Below, in pieces: positions 35,331 to 44,860 of a stretch of DNA of 64,000 bases. The stretch is from Proteus sp. FME41 (lineage in GTDB: Bacteria > Pseudomonadota > Gammaproteobacteria > Enterobacterales > Enterobacteriaceae). Within the stretch, counting starts at the first letter, position 1; the number at the start of each line of letters is the position of its first letter. The stretch lies in assembly GCF_014897315.1 (NCBI RefSeq), contig NZ_JABUYL010000009.1, forward strand, positions 1-64,000. The letters run 5' to 3'. The position numbers were made by a program, and so were the translations under genes. A model generated the notes under the pieces. That model was given only the letters and a program-made list of their open reading frames with translations, ran no database searches and was not told where the DNA came from.

Positions 35331-37826
35331 ATGAAAAGCATGAAAATAAATAAGATCACAAAAGTAATGCTTTTATTCTTTGTTCCTTTTTCGTTGCCTG
35401 TTTTTGCAGAAGAAGCTGTCGATTTTAATACCGATTTCTTAACCGATAAAGGTATTGAAAATACCGATTTCACTAAATTTTCTTACGCAAACTATATTCA
35501 GCCAGGCACTCATTTACTGGCAACTGACGTTAATAGACAAAGAGTAAGAAACGAAGAGCCTACTTTATTTTTTGCCCCAGATTACAACACAGAATTATCT
35601 ATTCCTTATATCACCCCAGAGGTTTATCCCATTTTAGGTTTAAAATCTGAATGGGAAAAAAAAGTTACTTGGTTAACAACAAATAATACCCAGTGTCTTG
35701 ATTTTCGTTCTGTTCCTAATATGAATGCAGTGGGTGATCTCTATACCGGGATTTTAAATATCAGCATTCCTCAAGCCTTTATGGAATATCAAGATCCGAG
35801 TTGGGATCCGCCATCACGTTGGGATGATGGCATTGTAGGAGCCTTTCTTGATTACAATATGAGTAATCGCCTTATTCGATATGAAAATAATGGAAAAGGC
35901 ACTGAAACGGGTACCAATATTAGTGGTGTTATGGGCATTAATATGGGTGCTTGGCGTTTTCGCTCCGATTGGCAAGCTTCTGGCGGTAATTTAAATAATA
36001 ACGATAAATCATGGCGTTGGAATCAGCTTTATCTCTTCCGTGCTATTCGTTCTTTGGGTGCCAAATTAACGTTAGGTGAGCAATATCTCTCATCAGAGCT
36101 TTTTGATAGCTTCCGTTATCTTGGTGCTTCATTAGAAAGTGATAACGCGATGATCCCACCGCGTTTACAAGGTTATGCGCCTGAAATTGCGGGAGTTGCA
36201 AGAACGAATGCCACGGTTATTGTGCGTCAAGATGGTCGTATTGTTTATCAAAATGAAGTCAGTCCAGGGCCGTTTCGAATTCAAGACGTCAATACATTCG
36301 GTGGCGGTACCTTAGATGTTTCTATTGAAGAACAAGATGGTTCTGTTCAAACATTTAAAGTGGAAACATCGCGTTTAGGCACACTAACAAGGCCGGGACA
36401 GTTTTTATATAAGTTGGTGATGGGTAAACCCACTAAAAATGAACACGATACTGAAGGTCCTGCATTCTCCTTAGGCTCTTTCTCGTGGGGGGCTGCGAAT
36501 AACACCACAATTTATGGTGGGTTATTAGCCTCAACAGAATATCAAAATATTGCTTTAGGTTTAGGGCAAGATTTAGCGCCATTCGGGGTGCTCTCCTTTA
36601 ATATTTCAGCTTCACGGGCTGAAATGGGAAGTAACTTTGATGATAAAACCCTATCAGGAACTTCTTATAACGTTACTTATTCAAAGCAATTCGATGAAAT
36701 AAATAGCCAGATCACGTTTGCGGGTTATCGCTTCTCTCAACGTGACTACTTAAGTATGACTCAGTTTTTAGATGGTCGTTATCGTGGGCTTCATATTGAC
36801 AGTGGTAAAGAGCTCTATACCGCAATTTTTGGTACGGCCTTTCCTGATTACAATATTAATACGTATTTAAATTATTCCCGCCAAACCTATTGGAATCGAC
36901 CTTCAACCGATAACTACAGTTTTACGATTTCCAGCTATTTTGATTGGGCTAATTTTAAAAATTTATCGGTTAACTTATCCGCCTATAAAGTGGAATCGAG
37001 CCATAATAATGATGAAGGCGTTTATGTGTCATTAGGCGTACCACTAGAGCGTAATGACGCCAATATTAGTTATTCTGGATCGTTTAATCGCCATAATACC
37101 AGTAACAGCGTTAACTATTATGAACGTATTAATGAACGCAGTACGTATAACTTATCGGCAGGAACGTGGGATAGCGATAAAGTTAATCTTTCAGGTTTCT
37201 ATAACTACGACGGTAATTTAGCAAAACTGACGACAAGTGGTACTTATACCCAAAATAATCAAAGTGCATTATCAATGCAATTAATGGGTGGAATAACTGT
37301 TACTCCAGAAGGGGGGGCATTCCACCGAGTCACTTCAATGGGAAATTCACGCATATTGGTTGATACCAATAATGTTCAAGATATTCCGATTAAAACAGGT
37401 TTAACGCCAATTGAGACTAACCGCCACGGTAAAGCTATTTTAATGGGCGTGCAAAATTATTCTCGTAGCCATATTACGATCGATATTAATAACCTTCCTG
37501 AAAAAGCGGATGCTGTTCAATCATCTCAATATGCCACCTTAACCGAAGGGGCGATTGGCTATCGTAAATTTAATGTGATTGAAGGTGAGAAGGTCTTAGC
37601 CGTGATCACCATGGCTGATAAGAAACATCCTCCTTTTGGAGCCAGTGTTTATAACAAAGATAAATTAGAAGTCGGCATTATTTCAGACGAAGGCTTTGTT
37701 TATTTATCAGGTGTAAAAGCAGGTGAAACTTTAGATCTTGCTTGGAATGGCGAAACTTGCCAATTCCAATTACCTCAAGTGCTAGAAAATAATTTAAGCA
37801 ACATGTTGTTGCTTCCTTGTAAGTAA
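35331..37826 (+). CDS. Fimbrial usher
   Basis: 831 residues with a signal peptide ending VFA. The mature N-terminus VDFNTDFLTDKGIENTDFTKFSYANYIQPGTHLL is the usher targeting domain. The barrel/plug region has RLQGYAPEIAGVARTNATVIVRQDGRIVYQ and VSPGPFRIQDV, the canonical usher signature. The C-terminal domain has PPFGASVYNKDKLEVGIISDEGFVYLSG with two cysteines near the end. It resembles PapC/FimD-class ushers. It follows the major pilin after a hairpin and precedes the chaperone gene by 26 bases. Confidence 0.9.
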   Translation: MKSMKINKITKVMLLFFVPFSLPVFAEEAVDFNTDFLTDKGIENTDFTKFSYANYIQPGTHLLATDVNRQRVRNEEPTLFFAPDYNTELSIPYITPEVYPILGLKSEWEKKVTWLTTNNTQCLDFRSVPNMNAVGDLYTGILNISIPQAFMEYQDPSWDPPSRWDDGIVGAFLDYNMSNRLIRYENNGKGTETGTNISGVMGINMGAWRFRSDWQASGGNLNNNDKSWRWNQLYLFRAIRSLGAKLTLGEQYLSSELFDSFRYLGASLESDNAMIPPRLQGYAPEIAGVARTNATVIVRQDGRIVYQNEVSPGPFRIQDVNTFGGGTLDVSIEEQDGSVQTFKVETSRLGTLTRPGQFLYKLVMGKPTKNEHDTEGPAFSLGSFSWGAANNTTIYGGLLASTEYQNIALGLGQDLAPFGVLSFNISASRAEMGSNFDDKTLSGTSYNVTYSKQFDEINSQITFAGYRFSQRDYLSMTQFLDGRYRGLHIDSGKELYTAIFGTAFPDYNINTYLNYSRQTYWNRPSTDNYSFTISSYFDWANFKNLSVNLSAYKVESSHNNDEGVYVSLGVPLERNDANISYSGSFNRHNTSNSVNYYERINERSTYNLSAGTWDSDKVNLSGFYNYDGNLAKLTTSGTYTQNNQSALSMQLMGGITVTPEGGAFHRVTSMGNSRILVDTNNVQDIPIKTGLTPIETNRHGKAILMGVQNYSRSHITIDINNLPEKADAVQSSQYATLTEGAIGYRKFNVIEGEKVLAVITMADKKHPPFGASVYNKDKLEVGIISDEGFVYLSGVKAGETLDLAWNGETCQFQLPQVLENNLSNMLLLPCK

Positions 37827-37852
37827 TTAAATTTAAGTCAACGGTGAATGAA

Positions 37853-38599
37853 ATGAAATATATCAACATACAAACATTAAGCGCTATCGTTACACTTTGC
37901 CTTTTTTCTCAATCCGCTTATTCCGCTATCGCATTAGATAGAACACGCGTTTTATATAATGAAGGTGAGCGCTCAGTCAGTATGGTTTTAGAAAATGAAA
38001 ATGAATCTAAACCTTATTTAGCACAGTCTTGGCTTGAGAATAGTAAAGATGAAAAAATTAATTCTCCTTTTGTGGTAACACCGCCAGTTCAACGTATTGA
38101 AGCGGGTAACAAAAGCCAAATTAAAATACAGGCATTACCTGCAACCAATATGTTACCGACAGACAGAGAAAGTATTTATTACCTTAATGTTCGCGAAATT
38201 CCTCCTCGTAGCGATTCTCCCAATGTTTTACAAATTGCATTACAGACAAAAATTAAAGTGTTTTATCGACCAAAAAGTATTGTCGCACCTAGCCGCTTAG
38301 AGGCTAATCCAATGGAAAAAGACATTGTGATTGAAAAACAAGGTGCTAATTACAATGTGAAAAATCCTTCACCTTATTATTTAACCATTACCAAAGTCAG
38401 AAAGAACAATGCTGAAGTAAAAGACTTTGAAGCAGTGATGATTGAGCCTTTTGGTCAACGTTCACTAGGAACAAAAGTGGGTGATTTAGGTGTAACGCCT
38501 GCCATTGAATATCTCAATGATTTCGGTGGATTAGTTGAATTAACATTCCAATGTCGTGGAGATATTTGTTCAGCAAATATCAAAGATAAGAAGGCGTAA
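37853..38599 (+). CDS. Periplasmic fimbrial chaperone
   Basis: The start is placed at the ATG at 37853 (MKYINIQTLSAI); a GTG at 37844 is in frame. 248 residues with signal peptide ending AYS. The PapD-like pattern is clear: IALDRTRVLYNEGERSVSMVLENE with the basic cleft residue, KSQIKIQA, and SIYYLNVREIPPRSDSPNVLQIALQTKIKVFYRP, the family signature. Two C-terminal cysteines (FQCRGDIC) are present. It belongs to the plus-strand operon with the usher and adhesin. Confidence 0.9.
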   Translation: MKYINIQTLSAIVTLCLFSQSAYSAIALDRTRVLYNEGERSVSMVLENENESKPYLAQSWLENSKDEKINSPFVVTPPVQRIEAGNKSQIKIQALPATNMLPTDRESIYYLNVREIPPRSDSPNVLQIALQTKIKVFYRPKSIVAPSRLEANPMEKDIVIEKQGANYNVKNPSPYYLTITKVRKNNAEVKDFEAVMIEPFGQRSLGTKVGDLGVTPAIEYLNDFGGLVELTFQCRGDICSANIKDKKA

Positions 38600-38603
38600 T
38601 ATT

Positions 38604-39089
38604 ATGCTTATATTCCGAGGTGTAATACTTTTTCTTTGTATGAGTTTTCTCGCTCCTTCTGTATGGGCTGTTTCTGGCTTTTTAAGAGTCACAGTGAGCG
38701 GGAGTGTGGAGTCACGTCCTTGCAAAATTAACGATGGTAAACCTATCGAAGTGAATTTTAATGATGTGATGACCACAAGAATAGAAAATGAAAATTATAA
38801 ACAAAAAATGGATTACACCTTGGATTGTAAAACAACAGGTGATCCGAGTATGTCGCTGAAATTTACCGGTGATGGTGCAGGATTTGATACACGTTATTTA
38901 AAAACAAGTGTGACAGATTTAGGGGTGCTATTTAAAACCGCTGATACCAATATTTATATGACAACACCGTTTAAGTTTAACTATAAAACGAGACCTGAGC
39001 TTTATGCTGTACTCGTGAAAAAAAGTGGTGCCACGTTACCAACAGGCGCTTTTACTGCAACTGCAACTATGCAGGTTTATTACAACTAA
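38604..39089 (+). CDS. Minor fimbrial subunit 1
   Basis: Start at 38604, five bases after the chaperone stop, gives 161 residues with a signal peptide ending VWA. Pilin-type fold with SGSVESRPCKINDGKPIEVNF, second cysteine in YTLDCKTTGDPSM, and a C-terminal ATATMQVYYN strand. It resembles the next gene product in layout (CKINDG and CKVNDG motifs), so the two are probably duplicated minor or tip-fibrillum subunits. Confidence 0.82.
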   Translation: MLIFRGVILFLCMSFLAPSVWAVSGFLRVTVSGSVESRPCKINDGKPIEVNFNDVMTTRIENENYKQKMDYTLDCKTTGDPSMSLKFTGDGAGFDTRYLKTSVTDLGVLFKTADTNIYMTTPFKFNYKTRPELYAVLVKKSGATLPTGAFTATATMQVYYN

Positions 39090-39105
39090 CGGAGGAATAA
39101 ACAAC

Positions 39106-39597
39106 ATGCGTTATTATCCATTCCTCATTATGTTATTTTTATTTTCTGCATTTTCTTCATCCAGTTTGGCAAAAGATAATGAAACACAGGTACTGATTAA
39201 AGGCAATTTATTAACGCCACCTCCTTGTAAAGTGAATGATGGCAATATGATTGAGGTGAATTTTGGCCCCGTGGCAATAAAAACGATTAAAGGCTATGAC
39301 CAAAAGCGAGAGATTAATTACCAAATTACCTGTGAAGAAAATTTAAATAACTGGAATATGTATTTATCGATAGATGGGAAAAAAAGCAGTTTCGATCCCA
39401 ATGGATTGAGAACCAATATTAATGAATTAGCCGTAAAATTTATGATGGGTGACTCTATTATTGATTTAAATAAAAAGTATTCGGTTAATTTGAATAACCC
39501 TGAAAAGATTTGGGCTGTCTTGGTTAAAAAAGAAAATAGTGAACTGACGCCCGGTAATTTTACCTCAGGTGGCACTTTATTTGTGGAGTACCAATAA
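39106..39597 (+). CDS. Minor fimbrial subunit 2
   Basis: Start at 39106 with GGAGGA ten bases upstream; 163 residues with a signal peptide ending SLA. Pilin features: GNLLTPPPCKVNDGNMIEVNFGPV, second cysteine in YQITCEENLNNWNM, and the closing GGTLFVEYQ. The stop overlaps the next ATG by one base (TAATG), so translation is coupled. Confidence 0.82.
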   Translation: MRYYPFLIMLFLFSAFSSSSLAKDNETQVLIKGNLLTPPPCKVNDGNMIEVNFGPVAIKTIKGYDQKREINYQITCEENLNNWNMYLSIDGKKSSFDPNGLRTNINELAVKFMMGDSIIDLNKKYSVNLNNPEKIWAVLVKKENSELTPGNFTSGGTLFVEYQ

Positions 39598-40133
39598 TGA
39601 ATAGATTAAGTGTGTTTCGCTCTATTATTGGTAGTTGTTTATTATTTTCCTCTTCTGTTTTTGCAGCTGAAAATCTTAATATTTTTGGTTCATTAATTAT
39701 CGCACCTTGCAAAGTCTTACCTGAACACTCTCAGGTTGATGTGATATTTGATGAAATTCGCTTGGATGATATTTATAAAAGTTATTTTGAATTCGAGAAA
39801 AAGGATTTCAAAATCATTTTATCAGAGTGTGATATCTCTATTGCCAAGCAAGTAAAAATTAAGTTTGAAGGGGCAACGCATAATGAACTTGCCGGATTAT
39901 TGGCCTTAGACGACAGTGCAAATAACCCTGATTTAGGAATAAAAATTACCACTAAAGAAGGTGTACCCGTGATATTAGGGGATTACACCAGTTTATATAA
40001 TATTCCTAATAATGGTATTTTTGAGCTTAATTTTATTGCTTATCTGCAAGCAACAGCGGCTGCTATTGCAAATAAATCAATTAAACCGGGGCATTTTTCT
40101 GCTACTGCCGTGTTTTCTTTGAAATATGAGTAA
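39597..40133 (+). CDS. Minor fimbrial subunit 3
   Basis: 178 residues with a signal peptide (1-23, ending VFA). Pilin-type: NIFGSLIIAPCKVLPEHSQVDVIF, second cysteine in IILSECDISIAKQ, and a C-terminal ATAVFSLKYE. Unlike subunits 1 and 2 it lacks the NDG after the first cysteine and is nearer the major-pilin pattern (FEGATHNELAGLLAL). It lies directly before the adhesin and may be the adaptor that joins it to the shaft. Confidence 0.8.
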   Translation: MNRLSVFRSIIGSCLLFSSSVFAAENLNIFGSLIIAPCKVLPEHSQVDVIFDEIRLDDIYKSYFEFEKKDFKIILSECDISIAKQVKIKFEGATHNELAGLLALDDSANNPDLGIKITTKEGVPVILGDYTSLYNIPNNGIFELNFIAYLQATAAAIANKSIKPGHFSATAVFSLKYE

Positions 40134-40139
40134 AAGATA

Positions 40140-40991
40140 ATGAAAAAAATACAGCAAATTTTAAAGTTATTAATTGTACTATGCAGTTTTTCACTATTTA
40201 GCGCACATGCAGGTTATTTTACTTATATTACTAAATCGGGAGTATCACCAGATAAGGATAGTGATATACGTTATAACTTTGTTATGGAATATTGGACAGA
40301 GATGGGATTTACGCCAAACCCTTGTAAAAGTTTAGGTTTTAGTGGGCGATGTTTTATTCAAATAAATCACTTCCACAGCCTACCTGATAAAGGGGGAACG
40401 GGAACAGAACGTCGAGTTCCATGGCGTTGTAATGTTGATTTACAAAAATTGACTAGTATGTCCGAGATACGCGATGTCGCAATGAATCAATGTGGTTTAT
40501 CACTTCCTTTTGTTGGTTTTAGTGATCACCTTGGTGAACCTAAGGTTGATGAATGTATTGCTTTTTTTATGACCAGTAGTGCAACGGGAGGAGGCGGAAG
40601 AATGGTACCTGGTGGCGTATGTGGTATTGCCCCACCGCCTGAAGGTAAATGTGCATTTATTTCTAGCAATTTAAATATTTCACATGGCGTACTTGATGTG
40701 ACACAAGTTAATGATAATGAAGCCGAAGAGCAATTTGCACTGATTTGTAATGAAACTATGCCAGTCAAAATCACCAGTTCAATGGAAGATCATTTTTTAA
40801 ACTTAAAACCAGATGGTAGCATCCGTTCTTTTTTAACGTTAAATGGTTCTCCTGCATCAATCGGTGCACGAGTTGACACCATTAAAAATCAATATGTGTA
40901 TGTCAATATTAAGTCCAAACTCCAAACTTATGGCACACCTTCTTTAGGCAATTTCAGTGGTACTACGACATTGGTATTATCAATACCTTAA
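40140..40991 (+). CDS. Two-domain tip adhesin, MrpH-like
   Basis: 283 residues with a signal peptide (1-24, ending AHA). The N-terminal half (25-160) is a receptor-binding-type domain with six cysteines; it holds His77 and His79 in NHFHS and His130 in SDHLG, matching the HxH...H set that binds zinc in the P. mirabilis MR/P tip adhesin MrpH as I recall it. The C-terminal half (about 170-283) is a pilin domain (CAFISSNLNISHGVLDV, ending TTTLVLSIP). It is the last gene of the operon, the usual place for the tip adhesin, and is followed by a terminator. Confidence 0.78.
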   Translation: MKKIQQILKLLIVLCSFSLFSAHAGYFTYITKSGVSPDKDSDIRYNFVMEYWTEMGFTPNPCKSLGFSGRCFIQINHFHSLPDKGGTGTERRVPWRCNVDLQKLTSMSEIRDVAMNQCGLSLPFVGFSDHLGEPKVDECIAFFMTSSATGGGGRMVPGGVCGIAPPPEGKCAFISSNLNISHGVLDVTQVNDNEAEEQFALICNETMPVKITSSMEDHFLNLKPDGSIRSFLTLNGSPASIGARVDTIKNQYVYVNIKSKLQTYGTPSLGNFSGTTTLVLSIP

Positions 40992-41045
40992 TAAAATTAG
41001 AAGAGTCAATAATGACCTAGATTGATAGCGTTTTTCGTTGACTTA

Positions 41046-41072
41046 CCCGCACATGATTGTGCGGGTTTTTTT
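41046..41072 (+). terminator. Terminator of the plus-strand fimbrial operon
   Basis: CCCGCACA-TGAT-TGTGCGGG followed by seven T residues: a perfect 8-bp GC-rich stem, 55 bases after the adhesin stop. Confidence 0.95.
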
Positions 41073-41095
41073 ATGTGGTTAATGTGAAAAGAGGT

Positions 41096-42544
41096 TTATA
41101 GCGTTATTGGTTCAATAACTAATTCACTCTTATTTGTATCTAATTTCAGTTTTTGAGATTCAGAGACCTTTAATAACGCAGGCCCTAAATTGACTAACAT
41201 CGGTAAGCGCATTTCCGCCGCGATAATCGCACTGTGAGAGCGACTATCGCCTTTTGCTAAAGCAATACCAACTAATTGGCTATCAATTAATTGAATGAGT
41301 GTAGAAGGAAAAAGCTCTTTTGCGACCAAAATAGCCGGTTGTGAAGGAGTGAAACTTGGACGCGTTTTATCTTGTAAATGATAAAGCACCTGATTACGTA
41401 GATCACGCAGATCGAGTTCACGTGCGCGTAAATAGGGATCGGTGAGAGCGCAATACAGTTGTGCTCTTTCTTGCATTTCATCCGACCAACTTTGTTGGGC
41501 GCTGATCTTCTCTTCTTTAATGCGATCAACCACACTCGTAATTAACTCATCATCATCTAACATCATGATATGGCCGTTAAAAATAGCACCAATATGCTCA
41601 CCTAATGTTTGGCTCGCTTTATTGGCTGTCTGTTTTAGCGCTTTTAGTGTCTCTTTTATTGCAAAATTAAGTTTGCCAATTTGGGCATGGATATCAATTG
41701 GTTCAGATAAGTTTTCTGTCGGTGATAGCTCTATTTCATGCCAAATAAAAGCAGGGGCTTTAATTTGAGACACTGGGGCTAAAATACCTTTTAATGTTAT
41801 GGTATTAGAATCAGAAGGTAGCTCTTCACCAAAGCCATTTTTGGCAAGTTCAAGAAAAGCGGCAATCGCCTCATCTTCTTGCTCACCAGAGGCAATTAGC
41901 GTTATCTCATCACCTTGGCGAATTTGTATTAATGAAAGTTGGTTTAAACTCAGAGGGTTAATACGTCTGTCCCCTTTAACCAGTTGATAATCAGCATGAA
42001 AGGTAGAAAGCACTTCCACTAAAGTAGCCGCGGGTCTTACATGCAAACCGTGAGGATTACGTACTATCCAGCTAGCTTCTTTACCGTGAATTTTGACTGG
42101 GGCATTAATATCATTTTTAGGTTGAACGAAATTTTCACCCAGCTGGATTTTCTTTGGATATAAAGAATTTGAAGCTTCTTCAATCACTTTCTCTAATGAC
42201 GCTCCTGAAGATGCGGCGACAACCGCAGCAAGTGTGCCTTCAACTAACGGTGCTGAGCAGAGTGTCACTTTTTCAGCCAGTTCAGGTTCAAGTAATTCAA
42301 TTGCGGTTTCGGCACTTAATATGGCGCTGCCTAAATCCATCATCACAACAATAGATTGTGCCTGCGAAAGTGATTCTATTGCAGTCATAATTTTTACGGC
42401 ATCAGTACCAATCGCATGCTCTTCATCATTCACACCTGCGGCAACGGCAAGTTGGCAGTGAGCAGGGTTAATCATCTGACTTGCAAGTTCTGCAACACCA
42501 TCAGCGAGATGTTTACTATGAGAAACAATAACAATATTTATCAT
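41096..42544 (-). CDS. dhaM: PTS-dependent dihydroxyacetone kinase, phosphoryl donor subunit DhaM
   Basis: 482 residues (E. coli DhaM about 472) made of three phosphotransfer domains. The N-terminal EIIA-mannose-like domain has IVIVSHSKHLADG with the phosphohistidine. The HPr-like domain (about 155-250) has NPHGLHVRPAATLVE. The C-terminal partial enzyme-I domain has GDSRSHSAIIAAEMRLP with its histidine. It relays phosphate from the PTS to DhaL-bound nucleotide. Gene order dhaK-dhaL-dhaM on the minus strand is as in E. coli, but no dhaR regulator gene is adjacent. Confidence 0.93.
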   Translation of the reverse strand: MINIVIVSHSKHLADGVAELASQMINPAHCQLAVAAGVNDEEHAIGTDAVKIMTAIESLSQAQSIVVMMDLGSAILSAETAIELLEPELAEKVTLCSAPLVEGTLAAVVAASSGASLEKVIEEASNSLYPKKIQLGENFVQPKNDINAPVKIHGKEASWIVRNPHGLHVRPAATLVEVLSTFHADYQLVKGDRRINPLSLNQLSLIQIRQGDEITLIASGEQEDEAIAAFLELAKNGFGEELPSDSNTITLKGILAPVSQIKAPAFIWHEIELSPTENLSEPIDIHAQIGKLNFAIKETLKALKQTANKASQTLGEHIGAIFNGHIMMLDDDELITSVVDRIKEEKISAQQSWSDEMQERAQLYCALTDPYLRARELDLRDLRNQVLYHLQDKTRPSFTPSQPAILVAKELFPSTLIQLIDSQLVGIALAKGDSRSHSAIIAAEMRLPMLVNLGPALLKVSESQKLKLDTNKSELVIEPITL

Positions 42545-42572
42545 GGTAGACCTTTATTGGTTGGTTTGTCAG

Positions 42573-43205
42573 TTATGCATTAATACTATTGGCGAGAGCT
42601 TGTATCATCAGCACAACAGAGGCACTTCCGGGATCTTTATGTCCGATACTACGTTCACCTAAATAGCTTGCACGCCCTTTTCTGGCTTGCATAGGGAGGG
42701 TATCTTCAGCCGCTTTTTCAGCCACAGAGAGTGCTTGAGTAATCGCCTCTTTAATGGAAAGGTTTTTTTCATTAGCATTTTTTAGTGATTCAACAACGGG
42801 CCACCAAACATCACACATCGTTTTATCATTGGGTTCTGCTTTCCCCCGACTTACAATGCCATCAACACCTTCTGTTACCATTTCAACGAGTTGATTAAGT
42901 TCTAGATTTTGCAATGAAGCCGTGGGTTTGGCGGCACGAATAAAGAAGGTGCCAAATAGAGGACCACTTGCGCCGCCAATATTAGAAAGCAGTGTCATAC
43001 CTGTATTTTTAAGTATAGAGCCGATATCTTGTCCTTCAAATTCAGGTAATTTTTCCTGCACTTTTCTAAAGCCACGGTTCATATTTAAACCGTGGTCAGC
43101 ATCTCCAATTTCACGATCTAAGTCGGTTAAATAATCACTATTTTGTTCAAAGAGTAATGCACATTGTTGTAACCAAACAATAATTTGAGTATCAGTTAAC
43201 GCCAT
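42573..43205 (-). CDS. dhaL: Dihydroxyacetone kinase ADP-binding subunit DhaL
   Basis: 210 residues, the same size as E. coli DhaL. The nucleotide/Mg2+ site shows as REIGDADHGLNMNRGF, followed by GGASGPLFGTFF and the C-terminal RKGRASYLGERSIGHKDPGSAS, both family hallmarks. It holds ADP permanently as a coenzyme and passes phosphate from DhaM to dihydroxyacetone on DhaK. The gaps to dhaK and dhaM are about 30 bases. Confidence 0.95.
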   Translation of the reverse strand: MALTDTQIIVWLQQCALLFEQNSDYLTDLDREIGDADHGLNMNRGFRKVQEKLPEFEGQDIGSILKNTGMTLLSNIGGASGPLFGTFFIRAAKPTASLQNLELNQLVEMVTEGVDGIVSRGKAEPNDKTMCDVWWPVVESLKNANEKNLSIKEAITQALSVAEKAAEDTLPMQARKGRASYLGERSIGHKDPGSASVVLMIQALANSINA

Positions 43206-43235
43206 TTCGTGTTCCTTTTTCTTATTATTAAAGAC

Positions 43236-44300
43236 TTATTTCATCATCGCGGGGGTATTAACAGGGGCATCCCATAAGGTGAGCATTTCATCATCAACTT
43301 TTAATAACGTAATTGAGACGCCTGACATGTCGAGTGAAGTACAATAAGAACCAATTAAAGAACGTTCGATGGTTAAGCCAAATTTTTCACAGCATTGGGT
43401 TAAATGGTGATAAACACCATAAAGCTCAGATTGTGGTGTGGCACCTAAGTTATTAACTAAAACAATGACACGATCGCCAGATTTTAAAGGCTGTTTTTCC
43501 TGATGTTCATCGATCCAAGTGCCGTTTTCACGATCCCAATTGCGGATCACACGTTGATAGTGGCCATTTTCAATTAAGGTATTAAACATGGCATCAACAG
43601 TATCATTCAGGGATGTAAATTTACGACGATCAATACCTGGTTCACCGTGAATACCGACGCCAAACTCCATTTCATTTTCAGGTAAAGTAAAAGAGGGTTT
43701 TCCCGCGGCAGGGACTGTACAAGCTTCCAAGGCAACACCGATAGAAAAACCATTGTTATTAATGTGATGACCTAATTTAACCAATGCATCAAGCGAGTCG
43801 CCTCTTTCAGCTGCCGCACCCAGTAGTTTTTCCATTAATACGGTATTAGCAACACCACGGCGTCCTGCGGTATATAAGCTATCTTTTACTGCCACATCAT
43901 CATCAACTAATACCGTTGCGATTTTTACACCATCGTCATGAAGCAGTTCTGTTGCCGTTTCAAAATTCAGCACATCGCCGGTGTAGTTTTTCACGATCAT
44001 TAAAACACCTTCACCACTATCAATGGCTTTGGCGCAGTCATACATTTTATCAGGTGTTGGTGACGTAAATATTTCACCCGGACATGCACCGTCAAGCATG
44101 CCTTTACCCACAAAACCAGCATGCATGGGTTCATGTCCACTCCCACCACCAGATAACAGCGCAACTTTACCTTTTATTGGAGCATCTTTTCGCGTGACAT
44201 AAAAAGAGGAGGGATGAAGTTTGATTTCAGGATGGGATTTTGCAAAACCTTGTAATTGTTCAGATAACACATCATCAACTCGATTAATCAGCTTTTTCAT
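43236..44300 (-). CDS. dhaK: Dihydroxyacetone kinase substrate-binding subunit DhaK
   Basis: 354 residues (E. coli DhaK 356). Landmarks: KVALLSGGGSGHEPMHAGFVG, IVKNYTGDVLNFE, and FGVGIHGEPGIDRR with the histidine that binds dihydroxyacetone covalently. The product is dihydroxyacetone phosphate, entering glycolysis. It is the first gene of the operon; the 270 bp upstream have no recognisable operator. Confidence 0.95.
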   Translation of the reverse strand: MKKLINRVDDVLSEQLQGFAKSHPEIKLHPSSFYVTRKDAPIKGKVALLSGGGSGHEPMHAGFVGKGMLDGACPGEIFTSPTPDKMYDCAKAIDSGEGVLMIVKNYTGDVLNFETATELLHDDGVKIATVLVDDDVAVKDSLYTAGRRGVANTVLMEKLLGAAAERGDSLDALVKLGHHINNNGFSIGVALEACTVPAAGKPSFTLPENEMEFGVGIHGEPGIDRRKFTSLNDTVDAMFNTLIENGHYQRVIRNWDRENGTWIDEHQEKQPLKSGDRVIVLVNNLGATPQSELYGVYHHLTQCCEKFGLTIERSLIGSYCTSLDMSGVSITLLKVDDEMLTLWDAPVNTPAMMK

Positions 44301-44572
44301 CTTAAATGCTCCATTTGAAATTTGTGTTTAGTCTTCAAGCCAAAAATGACTTTCTGGTCTGGGGGGCTGACAAATTATTAATTAAAGGATTGGCAAACAC
44401 GGCATAAATGAGCGGTGCTTGTTTTATTTAAAACATAAGAATTATTTTTATTTAGCTTAAAAATGAATCTACATCATTTATGTTTCTATAAGAATAGGTT
44501 AGTCAAATAACCTGCCAGAATGGGAGCAAGATCATAAAAATAAATGAAAAAAAGAATATCTGATAGTGATGG

Positions 44573-44833
44573 TTATAGGTCTTGCAAAAGGGTCAGTGCT
44601 TTCTCTCGTTGCTCAGGAGTGAGGTTTTTGATCACATCCGATAGCAATGTATCTTTGTTTTTTGCACTAGGCATAAGGGTATGGCTAAACGTGAGATTTA
44701 AAACAAAGGTATGTCCGCATTCAGGATCGCGACAAGCACAATAGAGATCGGATAACTCTTTGTGTTTACGGTTACTTTTTTTGATAAGTGCTTTTTCACC
44801 GCATTCAGGACAAAAAATAGTTAAGACACGCAT
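44573..44833 (-). CDS. Ogr/Delta-type phage late-gene activator, orphan
   Basis: Two starts are possible: ATG at 44833 (MRVLTIFCPECG, with AAGAGA upstream, preferred because family members begin just before the first cysteine) and ATG at 44860. The preferred form has 86 residues. A zinc finger of the Ogr class is evident: CPECG, then CACRDPECGHTFVLN, with the helix SDLYC between. Ogr proteins activate late promoters of P2-like phages and satellites. No phage structural genes are nearby, so it is a prophage relic or a domesticated regulator. Confidence 0.8.
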   Translation of the reverse strand: MRVLTIFCPECGEKALIKKSNRKHKELSDLYCACRDPECGHTFVLNLTFSHTLMPSAKNKDTLLSDVIKNLTPEQREKALTLLQDL

Positions 44834-44860
44834 GCCATTTTTCTCTTTGTTATTCACCAT

